From: Phallus indusiatus
Lineage: Eukaryota > Basidiomycota > Agaricomycetes > Phallales > Phallaceae
Direction of reading: 5' to 3'
NCBI GenBank assembly: GCA_027605045.1
Contig: JAQFWX010000015.1
Location: 1,038,455 to 1,102,454, forward strand
DNA length: 64,000 bases
Shown: piece by piece, positions 43,264-54,877 of the stretch
Position numbering within the stretch: position 1 is the first letter of the stretch
How the letters are laid out: each line of letters opens with the position of its first letter
The notes under the pieces: generated by a model
Seen by the model: only the letters and a program-made list of their open reading frames with translations
What the model was told of the DNA's origin: nothing
The model's database searches: none
Program-made: the position numbers and the translations under genes

Positions 43264-43740
43264 TTGGGCGACAAATACTTATGCAAAGTGTGTGTGCCTC
43301 CTGTTTAGTTGGCAGGAAAAGGTGAGATGAAGGAATGGGTTACTGTATGAAAGGCGATTAGGATATCTGGTGCCAGCCTGATTTATGGACGGCACGGATG
43401 GTCATACGTTACTAGGCATTGGCATGACTTGGATCAAGTGGTTTCCTGCCTCGTCTCGCTCCCCGGAGCGGTGTCAATGATGGTCGGGGATTCGACTCGG
43501 AGCTGAGCTCGGGACCCGGAACAGGAGACAGGCTCCTCGCCTCCCGGATTTAATTCGGACGCCACGCAGGGTAAATCTATTAGGATGAGGGTGCAAATAT
43601 CTGTGACTATGCTACAGCAATGCAAACAAGAAATTCTGAAAGGGATTGAGTGAAATAAAAACTGAAAGATGTGGGAACGATGAACGGAGAGTGTATGCAT
43701 CTGGTACTTCGCGCGATGTCGATGATCGATGATGGACTAT
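43264..43740. other. Upstream region of M3 with an unrelated GC-rich segment
   Basis: Homology with the M2 upstream region ends near 43437. The next 150-200 bp (about 43437-43610) are clearly more GC-rich (CTCGGGACCCGGAAC, CTCCTCGCCTCCC) than the surroundings and match nothing else in the window. It may be a solo piece of a mobile element; I cannot name it. Confidence 0.4.
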
Positions 43741-43749
43741 GAAGCTGAA

Positions 43750-44110
43750 GAATTGGGAGCGCTCAGAAATGCCGTTGGGCTGCGGGGCGAGACCATGCGA
43801 TGGGTAAGATTAATCTCATTTATTCTTATAAATAATAAGTACGTTTCTTCTTCAAGCTCGTACTCATTGCCCGGTAACGGAACCGGGAAGGATGACATGA
43901 ACATACTCAGAAGACCACAGGAAACCTGGACGTAAACAGATGGAGAACGTGACCTGTTTTCCTGATGGACGGAGGATTTCGCCGAAATGCATTATGCGGC
44001 TCGCAGGAAGGGAGTATACCATACTAGGCGAATCAATCCCCTGTATTATGTTATTCAGGCTAAGAGCCCAGAAAACCTGAGACTTTCGTATCCGGGTCAT
44101 CACTCATTCG
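43750..44110 (-). pseudogene. Relic of an array unit (exon 2/3 junction region)
   Basis: 43960-44100 aligns with the exon 3 start and exon 2 end of M1 (36420-36530), including GCATTATGCGGCTC, GGGAGTATACCATAC and TTATTCAGGCTAAGAGCCC. The part before it (43750-43900) resembles the sequence between AMP deaminase and M1 (35640-35800). Internal pieces are missing, so this is a collapsed third copy of the same duplicated block. Confidence 0.65.
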
Positions 44111-44911
44111 CAACGTGAAACACGGGCTCATAGCGACTCAATTGCGACTCCACGTCACGAACGAGCATATTGAAGCTTGAAGGAAGCTGAGCTGATGAGG
44201 TTTGTGACTAAAATGATACTGTAGCCAAGTCACTGAAATATTGCTTCTCAACCGGAAGTATTGGCACATATTTGTCCAGGGCGATCATCACACAGTAATG
44301 AAGCAATGTTTATTCGACAACACGTACCCCAGGATTATTAATAATTATCAAAAAGATCAGAGTAAAGTATGGCATTGTTTTTTAAGTGCAGTCGTTATGG
44401 GATTGCGCTGATCAGGCGTATCAGGACAATGTGCCACGCGACTCGGAATTGGTTTATTTCTTGTCGTGAGATCTATCAGGTATCGGATCAAATGTTATGG
44501 ATATAACTACCCTGCAATGAGAGACGCATGTACTATTGTATGGGTGTTGTCAGATCATCTGCTTTGTACAAACACCCTTCGAATTGATTTCGATCTCAAC
44601 TTCAGATTCCAGAGGTTAGCGCACAGTTTTTAGGGGGTTCATGTGTTCATAATACTCCCGGCAGTGTTTTGGAAGATGGCATGAGATTCAGCAATGAGGA
44701 CTAAGCCATTGTAGCACATATATTCGTGATGAATGGAATACATACGCGTAATGGAGCTTCTTACTTGCAGGTCCCTGGCAGTAATAAAAAGAAATCAATC
44801 TCAGCTTCAATTACCAGTTCAAGAATAAATCAATCTTATTGTACAATATTACAATCAATTCTTAGGAAAACCATGTAAGAATAGGCTCAATATCGGATAT
44901 CAATACGCGAA
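44111..44911. other. Spacer before the large duplication
   Basis: AT-rich, no coding pattern, no clear repeat. It ends at the left border of the 7.5-kb duplicated unit. Confidence 0.35.
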
Positions 44912-44960
44912 GGACTACGATCTTGTATAACCAGAAACTATTGACATATGTGTGGAGCAG

Positions 44961-46571
44961 CTATGACTGGGAATATATTGGAGGTATATCAACAGAAGGT
45001 CGTGATAAACGAATACCGCTATCTTCGAGTTGAACAGGTATTATGGTATTAGACGCGGCACCAATTGGCGCAGCACCTTTTCGTGGACGAGGTGCAATAA
45101 ACTGAGTGTCAACTTGGGGAGGAGTTGGGAGTGGTCGGCTTGATCCACTGAATGTTTCCAAGTTAGTCGCGTAAGGTGAGACTGAGTTGCTCGACGAGGG
45201 AGTTGAATTGGGAAGTGTTTCCAAATTAATCGCGTAAGGTGAGAGTGAGTTGCTTGACGAGGGAGTCGAATTAGGAAGTGTACTCATGCTTGGTTGTGAA
45301 TAATGAGTAGACGACATTCCTTGATTTCCAGCAGTCTGATTTGACACCAACAATGGTGCTGCTGAAGAGACGAACTGCGGTTGTCCGGAAAAGGGCTCTA
45401 TGGCGCCACGATTTTTATCGTTTCCCCGGCGATATCTGAGCCAGAAAAACAAAATGACTGTGCATATTAATATACCCCCAACGCCTCCCACGACACCCCC
45501 GACGATGCTTCCCACATGTGATGAATTGTTAGGGCTATTGGTCGGTGGTGCTGCAGATCGTGTTGTTCCTCCGATAAGCGAGGAACTTGTAGGAGTGGAA
45601 TTCGTGGAATTCGTGGAAGAAAAAGAACCATTAGTGACGACAAGATACTCGAACGTGAACGGACTCTGTCCTGAGCTTCCGGTATATTTGGCGGAAAGCA
45701 CATGAGTCCCCATCTTGAGCATTGGGGTCGTAAAAATAAGTTGGTTAAACGCCGTAGTCGAAAACTGCTGAACCAGACCCGGTATTTGGAAAGATGTGAA
45801 AGGTTGGCCATCGACGGAAAAGATTCCCGAAGAGGCATTTGTACGCGGCTGCGAAAAGGGAATGTCTCCATACCAGGCAAGCTGAACCCCTGCACCGTTA
45901 TTTTATTAGAAATGAAACCCAAATGAGTTTTTTAAACTTTCATACCAATAAAGGTCACGTTGACAAGGCCCTCGGGATCCGTCGTCCCTTTTCGGATACC
46001 TATATTTCCCCATCCTGAAATAAAATCCACTCCGGGGTCGGTATCTGAGACAAGCACTATTGAATTCTCTAAAGAAATATTTGGAGAAGGTGTATATTCT
46101 AGGAAGTCCAGATAAAATGGCATTCCCTGTGAGGTAACGTTTACGACGAGTTCATGTGCACCATCGGTAATGCCTCCTTGCATGCACATTGTCTGAACGT
46201 TTTGTCCATTACCGGAAGATAAACTTGGTAATTTCAAGTTAATGCCATCGACGGCGCATGTCCAAGAAGGATCTTGGCTGCCCTCCGATAAATTTGCGAT
46301 ATTAGTTGAGCCAACCACATTTATTGTCGAGCCTATATTTTTTTAAAAAACATAGTAAACAAAAATTTTATGCAGGTTGAGAAAGCCGATAACTCTGACC
46401 ATGAAATGGAAATATAAAACTGCTTGTTGTAGTAGTACTGTGTAATGTCGGGGAAAACGGTGGACCATTAACCAAGTTTTCAAGATTATTGACCGTGGCC
46501 GCCTGCACGATGGACCAATCACCGACGTATGTTATGCTGCTATTGTCGTTTCTGACACGAACAACAGACAT
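44961..46571 (-). CDS. M4: array membrane protein (full length)
   Basis: Exons 46571-46400, 46332-45946 and 45889-44961, 495 aa. Start MSVVRVRNDNSSITYVGDW. Cysteines in PSWTCAVDGINL and VQTMCMQG. Sequons NVTSQG, NVTFIG, NASSGIF, TNGSF, NSTNST. Helix at about residues 312-337, HVGSIVGGVVGGVGGILICTVI..FFWL, then RYRRG. The tail has a 32-residue internal duplication (two SPYA[IT]NLETxxxS units), RPLPTPPQ, RPRKGAAPIG, LEDSGIRLSRPS and terminal IPPIYSQS (PPIY). It is the intact sister of the damaged M6, which shows the ancestral start and exon 1. Confidence 0.83.
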
Positions 46572-48089
46572 TCATATAAATTTTAGCGGCAAGGGAGTAT
46601 GCAGAATGCAAACCAATTTGTGTTCACTAGATTATAGGAGAAGGTGGGAAGAAGGAAGGGTGTTATTGTATGTATGATGGGCGATTGGGGTATCTGGCAC
46701 CATTCCATAGACGGCATAGGCTGTACATTTACTATATGTGCGTGAGAATCACGACATCGATATAAACTGCCGGCCCATACGGGCTTGTCTTCTCCAGCGG
46801 TGAGACGGCATGACGCTTACTCTAATCAATTAGCTGATTGCGCTTCAGAAATGAAGTAACGAGCGTAATTAAAGAACACACCGGAAAAATCCGGTGATAT
46901 GATACCACTTCCACTGAGCATCTATTGGAAACAACTAATACAAGGGATTCGGTGTATTAATCGTAGTAAGTTGAAACATCGGTTTCAATTATGACTTACG
47001 GACCAAGAGCAAAACAAATCCAGTGCCCGTCTCAACTGCGACGCCGTATTCAGGTACCATCTGGAGCCCATCACCATCAAATGTTGATGATTTCCGTTTA
47101 ATGGAAAGTCCATGGCTTCTGACGGAATATATCACACGTCAGTCTCAACCTTGGACAATCAGACGATGAAAAGAAAGGAAACCAGGATCTGCAGAGCTCA
47201 AGTGCAATGATGTCTAGCAAGGATTGTATATCGTTGGGGCATCTTTGAGAATAATTCAGTAGGTATAACGGTGAATTTATCGAAGAAGTTGGATTCACGG
47301 CATACGTCAATATGGGTCATAATAAAAAAAGACTACGTTTGCACTGAATAGTTTGAGAGAATCTTCGCGTTTTATCAAATTCGACATTTTGAGAGCAATC
47401 TGGGGGTGAAATAGTTGAAAGGCTGTTCTCTAAGGAGCGGCAGTGATCCCGGTAGCGAATCTAAATGATGACAGATGGCGGCGGAAGATACGTTCGTTGG
47501 CAGGAATCGAAATATCCTCGAATCCTGTCCCTCTGAGTTTTGGGCTTAGTGCATTTATAAATAAAATAGCAGCAACTCATAATCAAAGATGACAAAACTC
47601 AACGCCTTTGAACTTACGGTGCCTCACTAGTAGGCACCAAGTAGCCACGCTCGTCGCGAGGGGCCCAACTTGGCAAAAATCATTCACATCCGACAATCCC
47701 CATTAATATTCTTCAAAAACGCACATGCAGAGCTGATGTATTGTAACGATGAGATTTTGTGGCCCTATTGTGGTATGATTAGTAATTGCATATCACAAGT
47801 TCAACGGATGTCGCGTACACTGCTTATCTTGAGATAGAGCGTAAGAGTGAGCAATATGAGCGAAGTTAATATAACCAGGAGTGAACATTGGAACAACATT
47901 GAGAGTTTTGATATATCATAATACTGTACACATTTTGTGGCAACAATGACGCCTGAAGGAGCGACAGAAACAGGGTGTGCGACTATGTGCTTTTATATCT
48001 ATACCGATATGGCACGGTGCACAAATAATTTTAAGGAGCGAGGGATATATGGGCGCACTATAGTCTGAAATAAGTGGATAGTTTCCTCG
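46572..48089. other. Upstream region of M4
   Basis: About 1.5 kb without a gene, matching 54878-56440 in unit 2. Relative to unit 2 it lacks about 320 bp present at 55690-56012. A 70-codon open frame at 47098-47310 recurs in unit 2 but has no motif and no splice context. Confidence 0.4.
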
Positions 48090-48550
48090 AGAACAATCGA
48101 CGATAAACGCATACCGCTATCTCCGTTACCCATATTCTTCTTCAGGTAATAAAAACGAATCGCTGGGAAGGAGCTGAGAGAGGTCGCCTTGGTTCAATGC
48201 ATAACTGGCTCTAGCCAAAGTGACAAAAAATGAGTAATAGTTGAGAATCATGTTTGATTGCGATGAATGATAGGCATCAGATGTACCTCTATTTGGTGAT
48301 AGCGACGGGGTGCTTGGGAGACAGACCGCGATCTGATAAAAGAGGATTCTATAGTGATGCCGTGTATTACTTCAGGATAACAATAGCCCCTTCTTTTGTG
48401 CGACCTGAGCCAAAATAACTGATGGTCGAGCTGACTACAAAGTCTCCAATACTCCTACAACACCTCCGATAGTGCTTCCAGCGTGTGATGACCATTGTCG
48501 TCCTCGCATTTGATGTTCGAGAAATGGGATTATAGTACCAACAAACCTAT
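48090..48550 (-). pseudogene. Relic of an array gene (helix and tail part), unit 1
   Basis: 48440-48500 retains the helix region: CTCCTACAACACCTCCGATA is nearly the M5 sequence at 49485-49504 for GGVVGGI. The following HAGST-like block corresponds to HVGSI. The tail part (ACGCATACCGCTATCTCCG) matches the DSGIR region. Stops and indels are throughout and there is no ectodomain. A duplicate lies at 56440-56830. Confidence 0.7.
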
Positions 48551-49006
48551 CAAACACAATCTCGGATCTTTTTTCTGTAAATCATAATTTCCGCCAAACA
48601 TAAGATCAAGTGCAGATTTAAGGTACCAAGTCGCGCTGATGAGTTGAGCCAACGAAGAACGAAGGAACCCCGTGCGGCGGTGTTTGAATTCCACTGATCA
48701 TGAGACTGCCAGCTTTTTGCGACCGGACGGTGCCAGGGTCCCGTCAAAAGACGAATTACTAGTACGACTCACGAGTGGGAGTAAAAAAAAACAATGCGAC
48801 ATTGTTGGAGTGGTGAAAGCGATTGTTATTGGCTGACAATGGCTGTTTAATTTTGCGACGAATTGAAGCACTAATATTGCAAGCAAATTTCGAATCAAAG
48901 ACTTTCAGTACGTCAAGACATTTGCGTGCGAAAAACATATATATACGATGTGACAAGTCCCTGAAAAAGCGAAAGTAAAAGTAATATACAATAATTGTGA
49001 TAGCTG
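48551..49006. other. Spacer between the relic and M5
   Basis: 456 bp, nearly the same as 56820-57286 in unit 2. No gene is recognised. The open frames here (for example 48698-48898) recur in unit 2 only because the DNA is duplicated. Confidence 0.4.
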
Positions 49007-50560
49007 CTATAACTCGGAATACGTTGGAGGTATTTCAGCAATAACTTCATTAAGGACAGGCTGGGGTAATTGTAAGCGAATACCGCTATCCGCATGTTGA
49101 ACTGGAGTTACGGTAGTGGCCGGTATTGGCACAGCACCTTTTCGCGGACGCGGCGGAGTAAATTGAGTGGGCGGAACCGTCGGGAGCGGTCGGCTTGATC
49201 CACTAAGTTCGTCAGTCGTATAGAGTGAGTCGGAATTGTTTGGTGACAAGGCTGAGTTGAACTGACTCATGCTCGGTTGTGATTGAGGATAGGACGAAGT
49301 GCTTTGAATCCCAGTGGCCTGATTCGCTGCTAACAACGGAGCTGCTTGGGAGACGAACTGCGACTGTACGGGAAACGGCTCTAAAACACTACGCCGTACT
49401 TCGTTCAGACGATTTCTCTGTCTTCGTCTGCGCGATCTCAGCCAGAAGAAGATAATGGAGCACACCACAACGGCCCCAATACCTCCTACAACACCTCCGA
49501 CAATGCTTCCAACGTGTGACGAACTTCTACTAAGATTATTTGCTGGAGATGGCGAATTTGATGTAGGACCGGACGCGGAATTTCCACCATTGCCACCGCC
49601 AGAACTTGGGGACGGAAAGGAGCCATTGGTCACGACAAGATAGTCCAACGTGAAAGGAGTCAGTCCTGGTTTTCCAGCGTATTTAGCCGAGAGCGTGTGA
49701 GGACCCATCTCTAGAGTTGTAGTCGTGAAAAAAAGTTGATTGTATACCGACGTGAGGGTAGCCGATTGTGGTAGTCCCACTAATGGGAAGGATGAGAAAG
49801 GCTGTCCGTCTATCGTATATTCTCCCGAAGATGCATTATGCGGCTCCTCAGTGGGGATGTATCCATACCAAGACAATTGAGTTCCTTCATTATATTAAAG
49901 CCAAAATCAAAATAAGATATGTAAGACTTTCTACCAATGAACGTCACATTAACGAGGCTACTAGGATCCGTTGTTTGGTTTGCTATGCTCCCTAAAGCCC
50001 CCCATCCTGAGATATAGTCAATTGCTGGATCGTTATTTTGTATTACTATAAATGAATCCTCCAGGGAGACACTTGGAGATGGTCGATATTGAATGTTGTC
50101 CAAATAGAATGGCATTCCTTGTGAGGTAACGTTGACGACGAGTTTATGTGCCCCATCTGGAATGTTTTCTTGACCGCATAACGACCAATTATTTTCAAAA
50201 CCATTGGGAAGATTTGGTGCGCCGAGACTAATGCCATCGACAAAACATTGCCATGTAGGATCCGGATTTGTGGACGAATTTGTAACGTTGACTGTGCCAA
50301 CTACGTTGATTGAGGAGCCTATGTATGTACAAATAATAGTAAGTAGACGTTCTATGCTGATAGAAAAATCGATAATGCTGACCGTTAAATGCAAAACTGA
50401 AACCGCTAGTCAATGTCGTACTACGTGATGTGGGCGAAAAGGTTGGACCAAGGGTTCCACCGCCATTGAGCGTGGATGCCTGCACGTTGGTCCAATTACC
50501 GACATATGTGATGCTTGCATCATCGTTCTCAACAAGAACAGTGCGGTCTTGAAGAGACAT
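49007..50560 (-). CDS. M5: array membrane protein (full length)
   Basis: Exons 50560-50383, 50318-49935 and 49884-49007, 479 aa. Start MSLQDRTVLVENDDASITYVGNW. Cysteines in TWQCFVDGISL and NNWSLCGQ; this version of exon 2 is closer to M0 than to M2-M4. Sequons NVTNSST, NVTSQG, NQTTDP, NVTFIG, NASSGEY, TNGSF. Helix HVGSIVGGVVGGIGAVVVCSIIFFWL followed by RSRRRRQRNR, a strong cytosolic-side signal. Tail: APLLAANQ, RPLPTVPPTQF, RPRKGAVPIP, QHADSGIRLQ and terminal EIPPTYSEL (PPTY). All junctions are GT-AG. Confidence 0.83.
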
Positions 50561-52420
50561 TCATATAAGCGCTTTGAAAAGTGGAGAAAAAAACACAAGC
50601 TAGTAGAAGAATGTAAGATAGTAGGAGGATGTAACGAAGGAAATTGTCGTTTGATGAGCACTGAGCTCCAAGTAACACAGCTGGCGACTGGCAATCATTT
50701 ACCTTGATTATTATCAAAGTGTTCATCGGTTCCTTCGGCAGCTGGGTACAGGCTGATTGTTGCTGGTTGGCAGACGGTCCTCCAATGAAGGGGACCGAGG
50801 AGAGATCCAAGCATGTGGCTATTATTAGTGAATTTATTGGAAAAGAGCGTCCATCTCCAAAAAAATCTCAGCTGAGATTCCGCTCTTATGTATTGACGTC
50901 GTACTCGCCACAAGACTTTTTCAGGAGTTCGCACCAGCTCGCAATACCGGTATCAACAAGTTTGGTTGTTTAATCCTGTTCGCAAAAAAACAGCACCGCT
51001 AATAAACTATTTTGCTTCTGTATAAGCCAGTACCTTGATCCGTTCGCTTAGGAAATTAAACTCTTTCACTTTGCGGCATCCTATAATCGCTGGATCATTG
51101 TCGCGGCGCCTCTCAGGCTCACTATCCTGGACTGTGGGCCTCACATACCAGCGTCACCTCAGTTAAGATACACGTGTATCAGGTTCGAAGAATCACAAAT
51201 ACTGAAAAAACCAAATCAATAAACGTATATTTTGACAGGATTAACAATGGCAGACACAGACATCGGGGGTAATAGCTGGGTCTTGAGCTTGAGCTTGAGG
51301 CCCGGTAACGGAGTGACAAGTCCATTCATTGATCAGGTTAGGTGCTGTCTCATTGAGCGATCGAATCTTATCTACTCCGGGTTGGACTTGAAGCTTGACA
51401 TGCTTGACTCAATAGGCAGTCCTTGTTCCACTCTTTGGTCCGGGTGTTTGATGCGTGACGAACTACAGACGCGTGTCTGTGCAAGACATGATATCGATAG
51501 CGTAAATATGGAAACCAGCCTTCTTTTAAAGTCAATGTTATCTTTCTTTGTGACGTGCCAGAATCGCTAATCTTTTTCATGGGGCGAACATATCAACAAA
51601 ACCAGCCTTGGATGAAGATAGAAGATTACAATACCGATGGATTCATTCCCGTAGTTTATGACCCCAGGTTCTTGTATGAATACAATTGAGATGCAAAATT
51701 CTTCGGACAAAAACATGCGAAATTTGCTAGACCAGCTGAACTAACAAAGAGAGAAACCCTCCTTCGGAGTTGGAATCTGAATCTCTTTTCTCAACACCGC
51801 GCGTTTGTCGCGAAAGCAGAAGCGAATGAAGCGCATGTCAGTCTGAGTTTTTTCTTTTTTTTTTTCAAAATTACGTTTACTTTTCAAGGTCTTTTCCCTT
51901 TCGTTTTTTTTTCTTAGGCGACATATTTGTGAGATCCACAGAAAATAAAGATCTTCTTAGAGAAGTCGTTACTTTTTCTCCGAGAGCCCGCATTTGTTTC
52001 GAAAAAAATGGCTCTCCTGCCTACTGATTATGGTGCTAGCCTTTGAAGCTTCGACAAATAATGGCATTGTTCGATATCAATGGCCGTTGCCAGGTTCTTT
52101 TTGCAGCAATCTTCCGAGCTATTTGCACGTAACATACTAGACTCAACGCCAAGCTCAAGCACTGCCGCAGTGGACGCATCGCCCGCATGTCATTGTCCAT
52201 CCGTTAGTCTCGTGCGATCAGGGATTCGGGGATAATGCAAATGGTACACGAACATTTCTATATCTCGACTCACTGGTTAGCTCAAACTATCACAGAAAAC
52301 AAATACATGAGCTACAAGAAGGAAGTCTTTTATGAACGTTTCAAGGACCAGCTCCTCTTTCAAAAAGGATTCGTCATAACAACATCGCGAATTTGGAGCC
52401 TATAAACGACCGCACCATGG
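50561..52420. other. Upstream region of M5 with decayed coding-like sequence
   Basis: Aligns with 58859-60806. The stretch 51850-52340 looks like old coding sequence on the plus strand (frames with KDLLREVV and FYERFKDQLLFQ) shared with 60240-60740. Both copies are broken by different stops and shifts, and I cannot name the parent gene. 51232-51570 is open in this unit but broken in unit 2. Confidence 0.4.
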
Positions 52421-52469
52421 TATTACCCTTCTTAGGCTTCACGTAACGGAAGAAAACATTTCTCTTCCC

Positions 52470-53212
52470 ACCAGAACGATGAAAGCCAGCACTCTTCTAA
52501 GACGATTGTTGAAGGAGGATGGTTTGATTGTAAGATCATTTTATATGAAATACTGAGCGAATAATGTTCATTTAATACTGCAAACTAAGGATGCTCACGG
52601 GTATTTACCTGCGGGTAATGGTGGAAGTGATACTTTAATTACCAGCGCCGGAACCGGTTTCCTGATGATCAGCATATCTTGCACGATAATTTGCAGGACG
52701 ACCTTCGGAAACCCCGGTATGGGCAAAACAAGAATCTATCTAAACTATGGACCCGTGTTAATAAAGTTAAAAACATTTATATACCGGTTTGGATTTTTGC
52801 GACATGCCCGAGATATGACCAACACAACCTTAAGATCCAGCAACGCTACCGCAGACATACTATCTCAAAAAAGACTTTGCTGGCATCTCCAGGGGCAATG
52901 AAACTTTTATTCGACTACGTGAACAAAACTGAACGGTTCAAGAGGCCGTACGGAATATTTGAAGAGCCGAAATCATGCGAGAAGAGACGAGCAAAAACGA
53001 GAGCAGACGGAAGTGGGGCAACAGCGCGCAGCCGGCACACCAACACAACCTAAAATCACGCGACTCAAACAAATAGAGGAATAACAGCGAGGAGACGATG
53101 AAGATAAAATCTATTTGTAACCGGAAGAAATAACAAGGAGAGGGGAAAAGAGATAGAAAGTGTCCCGGCACATAGGACCCGGCCTTCAGGCCTCAGGGAC
53201 TAACCTGGATTA
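52470..53212 (+). mobile_element. Probable 3' fragment of a non-LTR (LINE) retrotransposon
   Basis: A plus-strand frame (52679-53053) ends with CPRYDQHNLKIQQRYRRH...LLASPGAMKLLFDYVNKTERF. This is the pattern closing LINE ORF2 proteins in basidiomycetes (CPxYxxxR...LLxxP...LxxYxxxTxRF). A G-rich leader of about 150 bp and an (AC)8 tail follow, as at a LINE 3' end. The reverse transcriptase is absent, as in a 5'-truncated copy. It lies exactly between the two 7.5-kb duplicated units and has no counterpart after unit 2. The call rests on motif memory only. Confidence 0.45.
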
Positions 53213-53228
53213 ACACACACACACACAC
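53213..53228. repeat. (AC)8 microsatellite
   Basis: Sixteen bases of pure AC repeat directly before the left border of duplicated unit 2 (TACGATCTAG...). Confidence 0.95.
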
Positions 53229-53279
53229 TACGATCTAGTATACCAAGAAACTATTGACATAGGTGTGAATCCGGCGCAG

Positions 53280-54877
53280 CTATGACGGTGAATATATTGG
53301 AGGTATTTCAACAGAAGGTCGTGATAAACGAATACCGCTATCTTCGTGTTGAACAGGTATTATGGTATTGGACGTAGCACCAATTGGCGCAGCACCTTTT
53401 CGTGGACGAGGTGCAATAAACTGAGTGTCAACTTGGGGAGGAGTTGGGAGTGGTCGGCTTGATCCACTGAATGTTTCCAAGTTAGCCACGTAAGGTGAGA
53501 CTGAGTTGCTCGACGAGAGGGCTAAATTGGGAAGTGTTTTTAAATTAATCGCGTAAGGTGAGAGTAAGTTGCTCGACGAGGGAGTCGAATGAGGAAATGT
53601 ACTCATGCTTGGTTGTGAATAATGAGTAGACGACATTCCTTGATTTCCAGCAGTCTGATTTGGTACTAACAATGGCGCCACTGAAGAGACGAACTGCGGT
53701 TGTCCGGAAAAGGGCTCTATGGCGCCACGATTTTTCCCGTTCCTTCGCCGAGATCTGAACCAAAAAAGCAAGATGACTGTGCATACTAATATACCCCCAA
53801 CGCCTCCCACGACACCCCCGACGATGCCTCCTACATGTGATGAACTGTTAGAGCTATTGGTCGGTGGTGCTGCAGATCGTGTTGTTCCTCCGATAAGCGA
53901 GGAACTTGTAGGAGTGGAATTTGTGGAAGAAAAAGAACCGTTAGTAACGACAAGATACTCGAACGTGAACGGACTCTGTCCTGAGCTTCCGGTATATTTG
54001 GCGGAAAGCACATGAGTCCCCATCTTGAGCATTGGAGTCGTAAAAATAAGTTGGTTAAATGCTGTAGCCGAAAACTGCTGAACCAGACCCGGTATTTGGA
54101 AAGATGTGAAAGGTTGGCCATCGACGGAAAAGATTCCCGAAGAGGCATTTGTACGCGGCTGCGAAAAGGGAATGTCTCCATACCAGGCAAGCTGAACCCC
54201 TGCACCGTTATTTTATTAGAAATGAAACCCAAATGAGTTTTTTAAACTTTCATACCAATAAAGGTCACATTGACAAGGCCCTCGGGATCCGTCGTCCCTT
54301 TTCCAATACCTATATTTCCCCATCCTGAAATAAAATCAACTCCGGGGTCGGTATCTAAGACAAGCACTATTGAATTCTCTAAAGAAATATTTGGAGAAGA
54401 TGTATAGTCTAGGAAGTCCAGATAAAATGGCATTCCCTGCGAGGTAACGTTTACGACGAGTTCATGTGCACCATCAGTAATGCCTCCCTGCATGCACATT
54501 GTCTGAACGTTTTGTCCATTAACAGAAGATAAATTTGGTAATTCCAAGTTAATGCCATCGACGGCGCATGTCCAAGAAGGATCTTGACTGCTCTCTGCTA
54601 AATTTGCGATATTAATTGAACCAACCACATTTATTGTGGAGCCTATTTTTTTTTTTGAAAGTAAAAAAAAAATTATGCAGGCTGAGAAAGCTGATAATAC
54701 TGACCATGAAATGGAAATATAAAACTGCTTGTTGTAGTAGTACTGTGTAGTGTCGGGGAAAACGGTGGACCATTAATCAAGTTTTCAAGATTATTCAAGT
54801 TAACCGTGGCCGCCTGCACGATGGACCAATCACCGACGTATGCTGCTATTGTCGTTTCTGACACGAACAACAGACAT
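53280..54877 (-). pseudogene. M6: array membrane protein with lost start (5-bp deletion in exon 1)
   Basis: Exons 2 and 3 (54642-54256 and 54199-53280) are open and closely match M4. They carry PSWTCAVDG, NVTFIG, the helix HVGGIVGGVVGGVGGILVCTVILLFWF and the tail with RPLPTPPQ, HEDSGIRLS and IPPIYSPS. Exon 1 (54877-54705) has lost the five bases GTTAT present in M4 at 46530-46535. Translation from the conserved ATG therefore stops within 16 codons. It has also gained a 6-nt insertion (extra LN before NLEN). The remaining frame in exon 1 has no ATG. Expression would need an unconventional start. Confidence 0.8.

Larger units (their letters stand above)
44912..52420. repeat. Segmental duplication, unit 1 (contains M4, relic, M5)
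   Basis: Aligns throughout with 53226-60806: same gene order, same relic, same spacers, very similar sequence. The left edge is at ACTACGATCT and the right edge near GCACCATGGTATTA. The differences are small indels plus an extra segment at about 47.93-48.17 kb. Confidence 0.85.

Noticed and set aside
47098..47310. 70-codon frame upstream of M4 that recurs upstream of M6 (55283-55498)
   Set aside because: Recurs only because the block is duplicated; no motif, and the copies differ by an indel that alters the frame content.
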